Shown: one piece after another, positions 9,329 through 19,600 of the stretch
How positions within the stretch are numbered: position 1 is the first letter of the stretch
How the letters are laid out: each line of letters starts with the position of its first letter
Assembly (NCBI GenBank): GCA_936941155.1
Contig: CAKZJE010000108.1
Coordinates: 52,522-116,521, forward strand
Length of the DNA stretch: 64,000 nucleotides
Source of the DNA: an uncultured Methylomonas sp.
Lineage (GTDB): Bacteria; Pseudomonadota; Gammaproteobacteria; Methylococcales; Methylomonadaceae
Reading direction: 5' to 3'
Translations under genes and position numbers: made by a program
The notes under the pieces: generated by a model
Told to the model about the DNA's origin: nothing
Seen by the model: the letters and a program-made list of their open reading frames with translations, nothing else
Database searches by the model: none

Positions 9329-9862
9329 ATGCATCAGCAACTCATTTTAGACAAAATCACAAGTATTTTAACAGCAACGAATGATTCTTATGATGAAAAG
9401 TTAGTTGGAATGCTTGACAAGGCTTCACGCATTTTTGTCTCTGGCGCAGGACGTTCAAAATTAGTTGGCAGCTTTTTTGCCATGCGACTCATGCACAGCG
9501 GCTACGATGTAAGTTTCGTAGGTGAAATCGTGACACCGAGTATCAAACGCGGTGATTTATTGATTGTAATTTCTGGTTCTGGTGAAACAGAACAATTGCT
9601 AGCATTCACAAAAAAAGCGAAAGAAGTCGGAGCTGAGATTGTATTAATTTCGGCAAAAAGCAGCTCTACTATTGGCGATTTAGCTAACAACGTTTTCCAA
9701 ATCGGCAGTGCAGAACAATACGGTAAAGTCAAAGGTATGCCTATGGGTACTGTCTTTGAACTATCTACGTTAGTTTTTCTAGAAGCTATGATTTCTCATG
9801 TAATTCATGAGAAAGGTATTGCTGAAGAAGAAATGAGAGCTAGACACGCTAACTTGGAATAA
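9329..9862 (+). CDS. hxlB: 6-phospho-3-hexuloisomerase
   Basis: 177 residues with a single SIS sugar-isomerase domain (FVSGAGRSKLVG near residues 34-45, VISGSGETEQL near 84-94). It converts 3-hexulose 6-phosphate to fructose 6-phosphate, the second RuMP step. It sits 12 bases downstream of hxlA and is almost certainly co-transcribed. A hairpin follows the stop. Length and motifs match the stand-alone isomerase; this is not the Hps-Phi fusion found in some methanotrophs. Confidence 0.96.
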   Translation: MHQQLILDKITSILTATNDSYDEKLVGMLDKASRIFVSGAGRSKLVGSFFAMRLMHSGYDVSFVGEIVTPSIKRGDLLIVISGSGETEQLLAFTKKAKEVGAEIVLISAKSSSTIGDLANNVFQIGSAEQYGKVKGMPMGTVFELSTLVFLEAMISHVIHEKGIAEEEMRARHANLE

Positions 9863-9870
9863 TGCTGAAA

Positions 9871-9900
9871 AGAACGGGTGGCTTTTGTGTCACTCGTTCT
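9871..9900 (+). terminator. Hairpin after hxlB
   Basis: AGAACGGGTG and CACTCGTTCT pair with one mismatch around a 10-base loop, followed by TTACTCTTT. This could end or attenuate the hxlAB transcript before tkt. The weak U-tract makes it a partial terminator at best. Confidence 0.5.
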
Positions 9901-10010
9901 TTACTCTTTGAATAGAGTAACGCAAAACATCAAAAATATAGTCATAAAGTCGCCCGCTGATAAAAATCAGCTCTTAAATAACTTACCAAACATTAATGAA
10001 GGAGAAGAAT

Positions 10011-11996
10011 ATGACTTCGCGTAGAACATTAGCGAACGCCATACGCGCTTTAAGCATGGATGCTGTACAGAAAGCAAACTCTGGACACCCCGGTGCGCCA
10101 ATGGGAATGGCGGATATTGCCGAGGTTTTGTGGAATGACCATTTGAGTCACAACCCAACCAACCCAAACTGGTCAAACCGTGACCGTTTTGTTCTTTCCA
10201 ATGGCCATGGCTCAATGCTAATTTATTCATTGCTGCATTTGAGTGGCTATGACTTGCCTATGGAAGAGCTTGCCACTTTCCGCCAATTACATTCAAAATG
10301 TGCTGGACATCCTGAATATCACTATGCACCAGGTATCGAAACAACAACTGGTCCTTTAGGTCAAGGTATTACTAACGGTGTTGGTTTTGCAATGGCAGAA
10401 AAGTTGCTGGCAGACCAATTCAACCGTCCAGGACATGACATCGTCGATCATTACACCTATGTTTTTATGGGTGATGGTTGTTTGATGGAAGGCGTTTCGC
10501 ATGAAGCATGTGCACTTGCGGGTACTTGGGGCTTAGGAAAGTTAGTAGCATTCTGGGATGACAATAACATCTCTATTGACGGTCATATTGACGGTTGGTA
10601 CACGGATGACACTGTAAGACGTTTTGAAGCTTACGGTTGGCACGTTATCTCTGTCGACGGACACGATTCTGAAGCAATCAATGCAGCTATCGTATTAGCG
10701 AAAAAAGTAACAGACAAACCTTCTTTAATTTGCTGTAAAACAATTATCGGCTACGGTTCACCTAACAAATCTGGAAGCCATGATTGTCATGGTGCTGCAT
10801 TAGGGTTAGCAGAAGTTGCGGCAACTCGCGAATTCTTAGGATGGACTCACGAACCTTTTGTTATTCCAGCAGAGGTTTATACAGGTTGGGATGCAAAAGC
10901 AAAAGGCGCGAAAACAGAAGCAGAATGGGATGCTAAATTTGCAGCTTACGCGGCTGAATACCCAGCTGAAGCAGCCGAATTCAAACGTCGTATGGCAGGT
11001 GAATTACCAGCGAATTGGGAAGTAGCAGCGAGTGCTTTAATTGCTGAAACTAATACAAAAGCTGAAAACTTAGCATCACGTCAATCTTCACAAAAAGTAA
11101 TTGCTGGATTAGCACCAACGTTACCTGAGTTTTTAGGTGGGTCTGCTGATTTAACTGGATCTAACTTAACCAGTTGCGCAAGCTTTAAACATGTTAGCGG
11201 AAAAGAGCCTGGTAACTACATTTCTTATGGCGTACGTGAATTCGGTATGTTCGCTATTATAAATGGCATGGCTTTGCACGGTGGTTTATTGCCTTACGGT
11301 GGAACATTCCATATGTTCTCTGATTATGCAAAAAGTGCTTTGCGTATGGCTGCATTGATGAAAATACGCACTATCGCTGTTTTGACCCATGATTCTATCG
11401 GTCAAGGTGAAGATGGTCCAACGCATCAACCTATTGAGAACACTTCTGCAATGCGCTACATTCCAAATATGGATGTTTGGCGTCCTGCTGACACTACAGA
11501 AACAGCTGTTGCTTGGGTAGCAGCAGTAGAACGCATGAATGGCCCAACTAGTTTAGTATTAAGCCGTCAAGCTTTACCTTTCATTGCTCGTACTGAAGAT
11601 CAAATTGCTGCTATTCGTAAAGGAGCTTATGTAATTTCCGAAGCAGCTGGCGATGCTAATGTGATATTAATTGCAACAGGATCAGAAGTTGATTTAGCTT
11701 TAAAATCTCAAGCAGCATTAGCAGAAAAAGGTATTCAAGCTCGCGTTGTTTCTATGCCATCCACAAATGTATTTGATCGTCAAGATCAAGCTTACAAAGA
11801 CAGCATTTTAACACCAGGTGTAAAACGTGTTGCTATTGAAGCTGGCATTACTGATTTCTGGCGCAAATATGTTGGGTTAGAAGGTGGTGTTGTAGGTATT
11901 GATACTTTCGGCGAGTCAGCACCTGGCGGTGTTTTAATGAAACATTTTGGTTTCACTGTTGAAAATGTTGTCAAAAACGTAGAAGCAGTACTTTAA
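10011..11996 (+). CDS. tkt: Transketolase
   Basis: 661 residues. A thiamine-diphosphate enzyme that moves two-carbon ketol units; here it regenerates ribulose 5-phosphate for the RuMP cycle. Visible motifs are [10 protein letters not shown] at the N-terminus, the cofactor motif MGDGCLMEG through DDNNISIDG, and [14 protein letters not shown] in the pyrimidine domain. An ATG five codons upstream (9996) is in frame, but GGAG at 10001-10004 is correctly spaced for the ATG at 10011, so that start is preferred. It lies between hxlB and a small membrane protein, and a terminator-like hairpin follows. Confidence 0.96.
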   Translation: MTSRRTLANAIRALSMDAVQKANSGHPGAPMGMADIAEVLWNDHLSHNPTNPNWSNRDRFVLSNGHGSMLIYSLLHLSGYDLPMEELATFRQLHSKCAGHPEYHYAPGIETTTGPLGQGITNGVGFAMAEKLLADQFNRPGHDIVDHYTYVFMGDGCLMEGVSHEACALAGTWGLGKLVAFWDDNNISIDGHIDGWYTDDTVRRFEAYGWHVISVDGHDSEAINAAIVLAKKVTDKPSLICCKTIIGYGSPNKSGSHDCHGAALGLAEVAATREFLGWTHEPFVIPAEVYTGWDAKAKGAKTEAEWDAKFAAYAAEYPAEAAEFKRRMAGELPANWEVAASALIAETNTKAENLASRQSSQKVIAGLAPTLPEFLGGSADLTGSNLTSCASFKHVSGKEPGNYISYGVREFGMFAIINGMALHGGLLPYGGTFHMFSDYAKSALRMAALMKIRTIAVLTHDSIGQGEDGPTHQPIENTSAMRYIPNMDVWRPADTTETAVAWVAAVERMNGPTSLVLSRQALPFIARTEDQIAAIRKGAYVISEAAGDANVILIATGSEVDLALKSQAALAEKGIQARVVSMPSTNVFDRQDQAYKDSILTPGVKRVAIEAGITDFWRKYVGLEGGVVGIDTFGESAPGGVLMKHFGFTVENVVKNVEAVL

Positions 11997-12011
11997 TTAT
12001 AAATATACATT

Positions 12012-12049
12012 AACTCCTTAAAAGCTAAAAACATGGTTTTAAAGGAGTT
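12012..12049 (+). terminator. Terminator-like hairpin after tkt
   Basis: AACTCCTTAAAA pairs with TTTTAAAGGAGTT (one bulge) around a 13-base loop, followed by TTGATTTACTTTTT. Confidence 0.55.
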
Positions 12050-12084
12050 TTGATTTACTTTTTATGAACTCATAGGGGAACAGC

Positions 12085-12582
12085 GTGAAAAAAAATATTT
12101 TAACAAAAAGTGCATTTGCAATATTACTGTTAGCTAGCACGGTTGTTGCTGCTGAAGAACAATATCCTGCAACAGATTTTCAACCAACCGTAGTTTATTC
12201 TGATGCCGCAGCAGGAAGCAGTGAAAGCTCAGCAGCAAGCAGCGAAGCAGCTACACCATCAGCTACAGAAGATAAATCTGAACAAAATGTTGAAAAAGCA
12301 GAATCATCAAATAATATGTTGTTTGGTTTAGTTATTTTGGCAGTAGCAGGTGGTTTTTTTCTAAGCAATAAACCTAAAGCAAAAAAAGCATCAAGCGCAG
12401 CATCTACACCTGCTCCTACTTATTCAGCAGAAACAAGTGGTGCAACTGGTGTTGAAAAATACTTGCAAGCTAGAAATGTATCAAATGCAACAGGTGTTGA
12501 AAAATATTTAGCGAAAAAAGAAGTTGCTGATAAAGAAGCTTCTTTAACAGGTGTTGATAAATACTTACGCAATCGTGGCTAA
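12085..12582 (+). CDS. Small membrane protein with threefold TGV(E/D)KYL repeat, function unknown
   Basis: 165 residues starting at GTG, supported by AGGGGAA 5 bases upstream. Residues 1-23 look like a cleavable signal peptide ending AAEE. A low-complexity Ser/Ala/Glu stretch (~45-75) follows, then one membrane helix (~78-93) ending in Lys-rich residues. The C-terminal tail carries three copies of TGV(E/D)KYL followed by charged residues, spaced about 19-22 residues apart and ending at the C-terminus. With a cleaved signal and one stop-transfer helix, the repeats would face the cytosol. I do not recognise a named family. It lies between tkt and tal, so it is expected to be expressed with RuMP genes; a structural or scaffold role is only a guess. 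Confidence 0.8.
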   Translation: MKKNILTKSAFAILLLASTVVAAEEQYPATDFQPTVVYSDAAAGSSESSAASSEAATPSATEDKSEQNVEKAESSNNMLFGLVILAVAGGFFLSNKPKAKKASSAASTPAPTYSAETSGATGVEKYLQARNVSNATGVEKYLAKKEVADKEASLTGVDKYLRNRG

Positions 12583-12622
12583 TTGTTTTGCTTGTTTGTA
12601 GTCGTACATAAAAACACTTGAA

Positions 12623-12656
12623 AAGGTCTTGTCTCTTATAAACAGAGCAAGACCTT
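12623..12656 (+). terminator. Terminator-like hairpin after the TGVEKYL protein
   Basis: AAGGTCTTG pairs with CAAGACCTT, with partial pairing of TCTC with AGAG inside the loop. The U-tract is weak. Confidence 0.5.
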
Positions 12657-12791
12657 AATTGCATTAGAAGACCTTAGAATTTTAAATCCAAATATGTTGT
12701 TTAATATTCTTAGCTACCGCTGTGATTTTATACTCAATCATAGCTTTACTATATGTACAAAATTTTAATATAAATCCTTAAAGGTACTATC

Positions 12792-13778
12792 ATGGCAAAA
12801 AACTTACTTGAACAATTGAAGGAAATAACTGTCGTAGTTGCAGATACAGGCGATATCCAAGCGATTGAAACCTTTACACCGCGTGACGCTACTACTAATC
12901 CTTCCTTAATTACTGCTGCCGCACAAATGCCACAATATCAAGGCATTGTTGATGATACTTTAAAAGGTGCGAGAGCTACTTTAGGTGCAGAAGCAGAAGC
13001 AGCACAAGTTGTCTCTCTAGCTTTTGATCGCTTAGCTGTATCTTTTGGTCTTAAAATACTGGAAATTATTCCAGGTCGTGTTTCTACTGAAGTTGATGCG
13101 AGATTATCGTTTGATACTGAAGCAACTGTTGCCAAAGGTCGTGAACTGATTGCTCAATACGAAGCAGCGGGTATTTCTAAAGATCGTATTTTGATTAAAA
13201 TCGCCGCAACTTGGGAAGGCATTCAAGCTGCAGCGGTATTAGAAAAAGAAAATATTCACTGTAACTTAACGTTATTGTTCGGATTACACCAAGCGGTTGC
13301 TTGTGCTGAAAATGGCATTACTTTAATTTCTCCTTTCGTAGGTCGTATTTTAGACTGGTACAAGAAAGACACTGGCAAAGACTCTTATGCTCCAGCAGAA
13401 GATCCAGGTGTATTGTCTGTAACTGAAATTTACAACTATTACAAAAAATTCGGTTATAAAACTGAAGTCATGGGTGCAAGTTTCCGTAACGTAGGCGAAA
13501 TTACTGAATTAGCAGGTAGCGATTTATTAACTATTGCTCCTTCTTTATTGGCTGAATTGCAAGCGACTGAAGGCGAATTACCACGCAAATTGGATGCTGA
13601 AAAATCAGCAAGCATGGAAATTACAAAACTTTCTATCGACAAAGCAACTTTCGATGCTATGCACGCAGAAAACCGCATGGCAACTGATAAATTAGCCGAA
13701 GGTATTGACGGTTTTGCTAAAGCGTTAGTGACTTTAGAAGACTTATTGGCAGCACGTTTAGCCACATTAGAAGCTTAA
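12792..13778 (+). CDS. tal: Transaldolase
   Basis: 328 residues, TalB type. It transfers a dihydroxyacetone unit between sugar phosphates, here in the rearrangement part of the RuMP cycle. Motifs seen: TTNPSLI near the N-terminus, the Schiff-base Lys in [11 protein letters not shown], and CNLTLLFG followed by [12 protein letters not shown]. The ATG is preceded by AAAGGT about 8 bases upstream. It lies between the TGVEKYL protein and fba; a strong hairpin separates it from fba, so the two may be transcribed separately. Confidence 0.96.
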   Translation: MAKNLLEQLKEITVVVADTGDIQAIETFTPRDATTNPSLITAAAQMPQYQGIVDDTLKGARATLGAEAEAAQVVSLAFDRLAVSFGLKILEIIPGRVSTEVDARLSFDTEATVAKGRELIAQYEAAGISKDRILIKIAATWEGIQAAAVLEKENIHCNLTLLFGLHQAVACAENGITLISPFVGRILDWYKKDTGKDSYAPAEDPGVLSVTEIYNYYKKFGYKTEVMGASFRNVGEITELAGSDLLTIAPSLLAELQATEGELPRKLDAEKSASMEITKLSIDKATFDAMHAENRMATDKLAEGIDGFAKALVTLEDLLAARLATLEA

Positions 13779-13809
13779 GAAGTCGCCTTTATTTTAAGGT
13801 AAACTATCG

Positions 13810-13842
13810 ACAGATAACATCTCTTTTAGGGATGTTATCTGT
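13810..13842 (+). terminator. Terminator between tal and fba
   Basis: Perfect 12-base arms ACAGATAACATC and GATGTTATCTGT with a 9-base loop, followed by TCTTGTTT. Confidence 0.7.
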
Positions 13843-13922
13843 TCTTGTTTAAGCTCTTACCACTCAAATTCAGAATTGCTCCAATTGGTGTAGTTCATAT
13901 AAAAACAGGATTTCAAATCAAC

Positions 13923-15002
13923 ATGGCACAAAAAATTTTAGACGTAGTAAAACCCGGTGTTGTCACTGGTGATGATGTACAAAAAGTATTTGCAATCTGT
14001 AAAGAAGGTAACTTTGCATTGCCAGGCGTAAACGTTATCAGCACTGATTCTATCAATGCCGTATTAGAAGCAGCCGCAAAAGCAAAATCAGCCGTTATTA
14101 TTCAGTTTTCTAATGGCGGCGCACAATTTGTGGCTGGCAAAGGATTAAAACTGGAAGGTCAACAACCTAATATTTTAGGGGCGATTTCTGGCGCACAACA
14201 TGTTCATTTATTAGCTGAACAATATGGCGTACCAGTGATTTTGCACACTGACCATGCAGCGAAAAAATTATTACCTTGGATTGACGGTTTATTAGATGCG
14301 GGTGAAAAACATTTCGCAGCAACTGGCAAACCTTTATTCAGCTCACACATGCTGGATTTATCTGAAGAAAGCTTGGCAGAAAACATCGAAATCTGTGCTA
14401 AATATTTAGAGCGCATGTCAAAAATGAACATGACTTTAGAAATTGAATTAGGTTGCACAGGCGGTGAAGAAGACGGCGTAGACAACAGCCACATGGATCA
14501 TTCTGCGTTGTACACGCAACCAGAAGACGTTGCTTATGCTTATGAGCATTTGAGCAAAATCAGCTCACGTTTCACAATTGCAGCTTCTTTCGGTAACGTA
14601 CACGGTGTTTACAAACCAGGTAACGTAAAATTAACACCAACGATTTTGCGTGATTCACAAACTCACGTTTCAGAAAAATTCGGCGTACCAGCTAACAGCT
14701 TAGACTTCGTATTCCACGGTGGTTCAGGTTCAACCGCTGAAGAAATTGCAGAGTCTATCAGCTATGGCGTTGTTAAAATGAACATTGATACCGATACACA
14801 ATGGGCATATTGGAACGGTATCAGAGAGTTTTATTTGAAAAATGAAGGCTTCTTACAAGGTCAAATCGGTAACCCAACTGGTGAAGACAGTCCAAATAAA
14901 AAATACTACGATCCACGAGTTTGGGTGCGTGCAGCGCAAGTGAGCATGGCTACTCGTTTGGAACAAGCATTTGCAGAACTGAACGCAACTAACACGCTGT
15001 AA
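13923..15002 (+). CDS. fbaA: Class II fructose-bisphosphate aldolase
   Basis: 359 residues, zinc-dependent. It cleaves fructose 1,6-bisphosphate to triose phosphates and closes the RuMP cluster; in methanotrophs such enzymes can also act on sedoheptulose bisphosphate. The metal and active-site motifs HTDHAAKK and ELGCTGGEEDGVDN are present, with FHGGSGS and KMNIDTDTQ for phosphate binding. The frame is open upstream to a TTG at 13845, but that segment overlaps the tal terminator and has no homology. The ATG at 13923 gives the usual MAQKILDVVKPGV start with AGGA about 11 bases before it. Confidence 0.95.
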   Translation: MAQKILDVVKPGVVTGDDVQKVFAICKEGNFALPGVNVISTDSINAVLEAAAKAKSAVIIQFSNGGAQFVAGKGLKLEGQQPNILGAISGAQHVHLLAEQYGVPVILHTDHAAKKLLPWIDGLLDAGEKHFAATGKPLFSSHMLDLSEESLAENIEICAKYLERMSKMNMTLEIELGCTGGEEDGVDNSHMDHSALYTQPEDVAYAYEHLSKISSRFTIAASFGNVHGVYKPGNVKLTPTILRDSQTHVSEKFGVPANSLDFVFHGGSGSTAEEIAESISYGVVKMNIDTDTQWAYWNGIREFYLKNEGFLQGQIGNPTGEDSPNKKYYDPRVWVRAAQVSMATRLEQAFAELNATNTL

Positions 15003-15019
15003 GTTCCTACAATGAACAC

Positions 15020-15053
15020 AAAGGTCGATACGGCAATCGTATCGGCCTTTTTT
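15020..15053 (+). terminator. Rho-independent terminator after fbaA
   Basis: AAAGGTCGATACG pairs with CGTATCGGCCTTT (one wobble) around a 5-base loop and runs into seven T. This is a classic intrinsic terminator ending the RuMP cluster. Confidence 0.85.
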
Positions 15054-15111
15054 TATGTCTGTTGATAAGTGATTTATCTATAGCAATATTATTCTAAGAG
15101 CAAAAATAATC

Positions 15112-15999
15112 ATGAGCGATCAAATCAATATTATGGTGCTGCGCCATGCTGCGTTTTACAGCCCATTACTTTATGCCATCAGCGGTGGATTTTTAAAAAA
15201 TCAAGGTTTATCAGCTAATTACCAAATAGCGACTCCTGATAAAACCATTGCCGCCAGTTTAAAGAATGGCTCAGTACAAATAGCACAACTTGCCGTTGCA
15301 GCAAGTTTTCCTGAGTTAGAACGTGGTGAAACTCCTGAAATTGTTCATTTTGCGCAAATTAATCAACGCGACGGTTTTTTTATTGCAGGAAAACCACAAA
15401 TCGAACCATTTAGTTGGCAACCATTAATTGGCAAAAAAATTTTAGTTGATCATTTGTTTCAACCTGTCGCGATGTTTAAATACGCGTTGCATAAATTAGG
15501 CATTGATTATCAACAGCTTGAAGTTATTGATGCCGGTGATGTGGCTGCTATGGATGCAGCTTTTAGAGCAGGACAAGCCGATTACATTCATCAACAAGGA
15601 GCTGCACCGCAACAATTAGAATATGAAGGCAAAGCTCAAGTTTTAGCTGCGGTGGGCGATGTGATTGGTGATGTAGCTTTTAGCAGTTTATGTGCAACGC
15701 GAACTTGGTTGAAAACTGAGCAAGCACAATTATTTATGACCGCTTATCGGCAAGCTTGCGCGGCAATAGTAGTCACGCCAGCCATTGAAATTGCCGCTTC
15801 TGTACAAAGTTTTTTTCCACAGATTGCACCAGAAGTTTTAACGCAAACAATTGCTCACTATCAACAATTGGGCTGTTGGTCAGCAGACCCCGTGATTAGT
15901 GAAAATTCTTATCAAACTTTATTGGATGTTTTTGCATACAATGGTTTGATTAAGCAACGTCATCCGTATCACGCAGCAATTGTGCCTGCGCCTTGCTGA
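15112..15999 (+). CDS. NMT1/THI5-like (SsuA-type) periplasmic-binding-fold protein without signal peptide
   Basis: 295 residues with the fold pattern of ABC-transporter binding proteins for sulfonates, nitrate or pyrimidine precursors: opening INIMVLRHAAFYSPLLYAISGGFLKNQG split into strand/helix, a central KKILVDHL...QPVAMFKYAL and the second-lobe VIDAGDVAAMDAAFRAGQADYIHQ, broken here for brevity. It begins MSDQINIMV with no signal peptide or lipobox, so it is probably cytosolic unless the true start is missed. No permease or ATPase gene lies beside it. It may be a stand-alone ligand-binding or enzyme-like member (the THI5 branch acts in the cytosol). Substrate unknown. Confidence 0.65.
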   Translation: MSDQINIMVLRHAAFYSPLLYAISGGFLKNQGLSANYQIATPDKTIAASLKNGSVQIAQLAVAASFPELERGETPEIVHFAQINQRDGFFIAGKPQIEPFSWQPLIGKKILVDHLFQPVAMFKYALHKLGIDYQQLEVIDAGDVAAMDAAFRAGQADYIHQQGAAPQQLEYEGKAQVLAAVGDVIGDVAFSSLCATRTWLKTEQAQLFMTAYRQACAAIVVTPAIEIAASVQSFFPQIAPEVLTQTIAHYQQLGCWSADPVISENSYQTLLDVFAYNGLIKQRHPYHAAIVPAPC

Positions 16000-16374
16000 A
16001 ATTTACGCGGCAGAGAAAAGTGACCAAAACTAAGTAACAGGTGTTATGAACTGTATGTCGAAAACGCTTATCGAATCTATGAAAAATTTTCAAGACGACT
16101 GGTCGTCTTGAAAATTTCAGAATATAAAAGCAATTTACAAAATATCTTCGTTGTTACAAGTTCTTAGATAGTTTTGCAAATACAACTATGAGGATTTTTC
16201 TACATTTCTTAGCTTGATTTCAGCTGATATTTGTAGAAAAGGACTTTGTTTTGGGCATCATCAGTAAATAATTCATTTAAGGTTTTACCTCACAGGCTTC
16301 CTATCATACAATTTAGTGGCTGAAAGCTTTGAGCCGCTTTAAAAGCTCACTAATAATAATACTTGGAGGATAGT
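16000..16374. other. Intergenic region before cytochrome c peroxidase
   Basis: 375 bases without a supported gene. It contains the AGACGAC/GTCGTCT palindrome at 16083-16118 and AT-rich sequence. A clear GGAGG ribosome site at 16365-16369 belongs to the next gene. I could not assign a promoter with confidence. Confidence 0.6.
16083..16118. repeat. Dispersed palindrome, CAAGACGAC-TG-GTCGTCTTG family, copy 1
   Basis: Seventeen-base arms (16 of 17 paired) around a central TG. The same core occurs at 33151-33166 and 44533-44548 with related flanks. The AGAC...GTCT pattern also resembles operators of TetR-type regulators, but the shared flanking sequence favours a dispersed repeat. Confidence 0.75.
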
Positions 16375-17382
16375 ATGTTTAAAATTCGTTATTTAGTTGC
16401 CACTATTATACTAACTAGCACAATGTCTGTTGCTTCTGCTTGGGAAGCATTACCCGTGACTGCACCAGCACCAGCGGATAACCCAACCACTGCTGAGAAG
16501 GTTGAATTAGGCAGTATGCTTTATCACGACCCACGTTTATCATCAACAGGCACCGTGTCTTGCTCTTCTTGCCATAACACCATGTTAGGCGGAGAAGACA
16601 ATCGCCCTAATTCTATGGGTGTACACGGTAAAACAGGTGGACGCAGTGCACCAACCGTATGGAACTCAGCCTTCAACAAAGTGCAATTCTGGGACGGCAG
16701 AGCAGCAAGCCTAGAAGCACAAGCCGCAGGTCCTGTAACAAATCCAATTGAAATGGGCATGGGCAGCTGGGATGACGTAGTCGCACGTTTAAAAGCGATT
16801 GATGGTTATCAACGCGCCTTTACTGAAGCATTTGGCCCTAATTCTATTAACAAAGACAACGCCACCAAAGCTATTGCAGCTTACGAAAGAACGTTAATCA
16901 CTCCGCACAGTGCTTATGACAAATACGTTGGCGGTGATAAAGCTGCTTTGACTGCACAACAAGTTAAAGGCATGAATAAGTTTGCCGAATTAGGATGCTC
17001 AAGCTGTCACAGTGGAGCTACATTTAATGGCGGCGGTAGTTTCCAAAAATTCCCAGTGCGCGATGCCAGCTCTTATGAAGCGCAATATCATTTAATGCAA
17101 GATAAAGGTTTAGCAGAAGTCACTAAAAAACCAGAAAACGAACACTTCTGGAAAGTACCAACATTGCGTAACATTGCGTTAACTGCGCCTTATTTGCACA
17201 ATGGCTCAGTACATACTTTAGACCAAGCTGTTGAAATTATGGCGAAATTGCAATTAGGTAAAACCTTAAACAAAGCAGACACGACTGATATTGTCGCGTT
17301 TTTAAATGCTTTAACAGGCCCATTCCCAAAACAACAAATACCAGCATTACCAGCAACACCTGGAAAAACTTTTAATAAATAA
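16375..17382 (+). CDS. Di-haem cytochrome c peroxidase (CcpA/MauG family)
   Basis: 335 residues. A signal peptide covers about residues 1-22 (ends ASA-W). Two haem-c motifs are visible, CSSCH at residues 63-67 and CSSCH at 208-212, in the spacing of bacterial di-haem peroxidases, so the protein should be periplasmic and reduce hydrogen peroxide with electrons from small cytochromes or copper proteins. C-terminal KVPTLRNIALTAPYLHNGS is the family hallmark. A TTG 12 bases upstream is in frame, but it is part of the ribosome site TTGGAGG, so the ATG at 16375 is the start. A MauG-like modification role cannot be excluded. Confidence 0.93.
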   Translation: MFKIRYLVATIILTSTMSVASAWEALPVTAPAPADNPTTAEKVELGSMLYHDPRLSSTGTVSCSSCHNTMLGGEDNRPNSMGVHGKTGGRSAPTVWNSAFNKVQFWDGRAASLEAQAAGPVTNPIEMGMGSWDDVVARLKAIDGYQRAFTEAFGPNSINKDNATKAIAAYERTLITPHSAYDKYVGGDKAALTAQQVKGMNKFAELGCSSCHSGATFNGGGSFQKFPVRDASSYEAQYHLMQDKGLAEVTKKPENEHFWKVPTLRNIALTAPYLHNGSVHTLDQAVEIMAKLQLGKTLNKADTTDIVAFLNALTGPFPKQQIPALPATPGKTFNK

Positions 17383-17395
17383 GTTTCTCTAAATC

Positions 17396-17436
17396 AAACC
17401 TTTCAGGTAGCAACTGCCTGAAAGGTTTTTTTTTTA
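17396..17436 (+). terminator. Rho-independent terminator after cytochrome c peroxidase
   Basis: Fifteen-base arms AAACCTTTCAGGTAG and CTGCCTGAAAGGTTT (one wobble) with a 3-base loop, then nine or more T. The stem also resembles the AAACCTTCCAGG repeat family. Confidence 0.85.
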
Positions 17437-17450
17437 AATGGAGTAAAGAA

Positions 17451-17771
17451 ATGCTGAAAAAACTATTAATCATGGCATTATTCTCAGGCAATATTTTCGC
17501 CACGCCTGTGAATGTGAATAAAGCGGATGCCAAAACAATTGCTGAATCTTTGAAAGGAATCCCCCTTAAAAAAGCAGAAGCCTTTGTTGCCAATCGCGTT
17601 AAGAAGGGCAACGTTTATAACATTAATGACTTAAAACGAATGATGGTGATTGATGAAAAAACTATTCTTATAAATCAATCAGATATTTTATTTTTCGATC
17701 GAAGCACTAGCACCCGCCATGCCCGTAATCGCAACCGACATGGACGCGATTCTCTTAATAGTCAACCATAA
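17451..17771 (+). CDS. ComEA-like helix-hairpin-helix protein, degenerate paralogue
   Basis: 106 residues. A signal peptide (MLKKLLIMALFSGNIFA) is followed by PVNVNKADAKTIAESLKGI, the start of the ComEA helix-hairpin-helix domain. ComEA proteins bind double-stranded DNA in the periplasm during competence or pilus-driven uptake. The second hairpin, which should read about SGIG, is MMVIDEKT here, so the normal glycine turn is lost; the tail is Arg/Asn-rich. A better-preserved paralogue lies 135 bases downstream, so this looks like a tandem duplicate that is decaying or has changed role. Confidence 0.75.
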   Translation: MLKKLLIMALFSGNIFATPVNVNKADAKTIAESLKGIPLKKAEAFVANRVKKGNVYNINDLKRMMVIDEKTILINQSDILFFDRSTSTRHARNRNRHGRDSLNSQP

Positions 17772-17905
17772 AGCAATCGTTGTATTAACTTAAAATAGTA
17801 TGTTGCAAAATTGCTAACACTAAAAATATGTTTTTATTGACGATATTCTTTATTTACATCCAAGCTATGGCGTTTTTTATTTAACCCATAATAGAGGATT
17901 GAAAA

Positions 17906-18301
17906 ATGAAGCAATTATTTCTGATATGTGCGTTGTTTTCAGCGAATGTTTTTGCTACCCCCGTCAACATTAACACGGCTGATGCCAAGACACTGTCAGA
18001 AGCTTTGGCTGGAATAGGGATGAAAAAAGCTGAAGCGATTGTGGCATATAGAACTAAAAATGGTTCTTTTAAAACTATTGATGATTTAAAACGTGTTTCA
18101 GGGATTGGTGTCAAAACGTTTACCGTAAATAAAGCCGATATTTTATTATCCGATTCCCAATCAGCCCAAATTACAGCAAAAACGACTTCAGCAACACCAG
18201 AATCTGCCCCGCTAACAAGAAACTATGCTTTAAAAAATAAACACTTGTGTGTTTTCAAGCGATTGTTTTCACGCTTTGTAGTCTATCTGCAATCTCTGTA
18301 G
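17906..18301 (+). CDS. ComEA-like helix-hairpin-helix DNA-binding protein
   Basis: 131 residues. Signal peptide (about 1-17), then PVNINTADAKTLSEALAGIG and DLKRVSGIGVKT, which form an intact (HhH)2 domain with both GIG turns. The role is probably periplasmic DNA binding in uptake. After about residue 85 comes a Ser/Thr-rich linker and a Lys/Phe-rich tail with no recognised motif. It is a tandem paralogue of the gene at 17451 and has its own ribosome site (AGAGGATTG). Confidence 0.85.
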   Translation: MKQLFLICALFSANVFATPVNINTADAKTLSEALAGIGMKKAEAIVAYRTKNGSFKTIDDLKRVSGIGVKTFTVNKADILLSDSQSAQITAKTTSATPESAPLTRNYALKNKHLCVFKRLFSRFVVYLQSL

Positions 18302-18472
18302 CCTGCACCAAAACTTTTATTTTCAGTGTCCAAATAGAGTGAGGCAAAATAGTGCTGTAAACCGCCCATTGTCAAAACTTGCTTTAAACGGATGTATCGC
18401 CAATTTCGTTGCATTCCAAACATTACCGACTCATTCGTTAATTACTTTTGCAAAATCAACAACAAACAGCCT

Positions 18473-18501
18473 TTTAACCTGAGTGTGTAATGCGGTATAA
18501 T
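18473..18501 (+). promoter_or_regulatory. Candidate promoter for pheST-ihfA
   Basis: TTTAAC (18473-18478), a 17-base spacer and TATAAT (18496-18501). The -10 sits in the centre of a GCGG/CCGC inverted repeat. It lies about 70 bases before the pheS start. No leader peptide rich in Phe, as in E. coli pheM, was found in the short leader. Confidence 0.6.
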
Positions 18502-18556
18502 GCCGCGCTTATAGACTTTAACAGATTGATTTTTATCACTTCCTTTTAACACATAA

Positions 18557-19588
<1,032 letters not shown>

Positions 19589-19600
19589 GGACGACAAATA

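Noticed and set aside
13845..13922. N-terminal extension of fructose-bisphosphate aldolase from a TTG
   Set aside because: It overlaps the tal terminator and has no family similarity; the ATG at 13923 gives the standard start.
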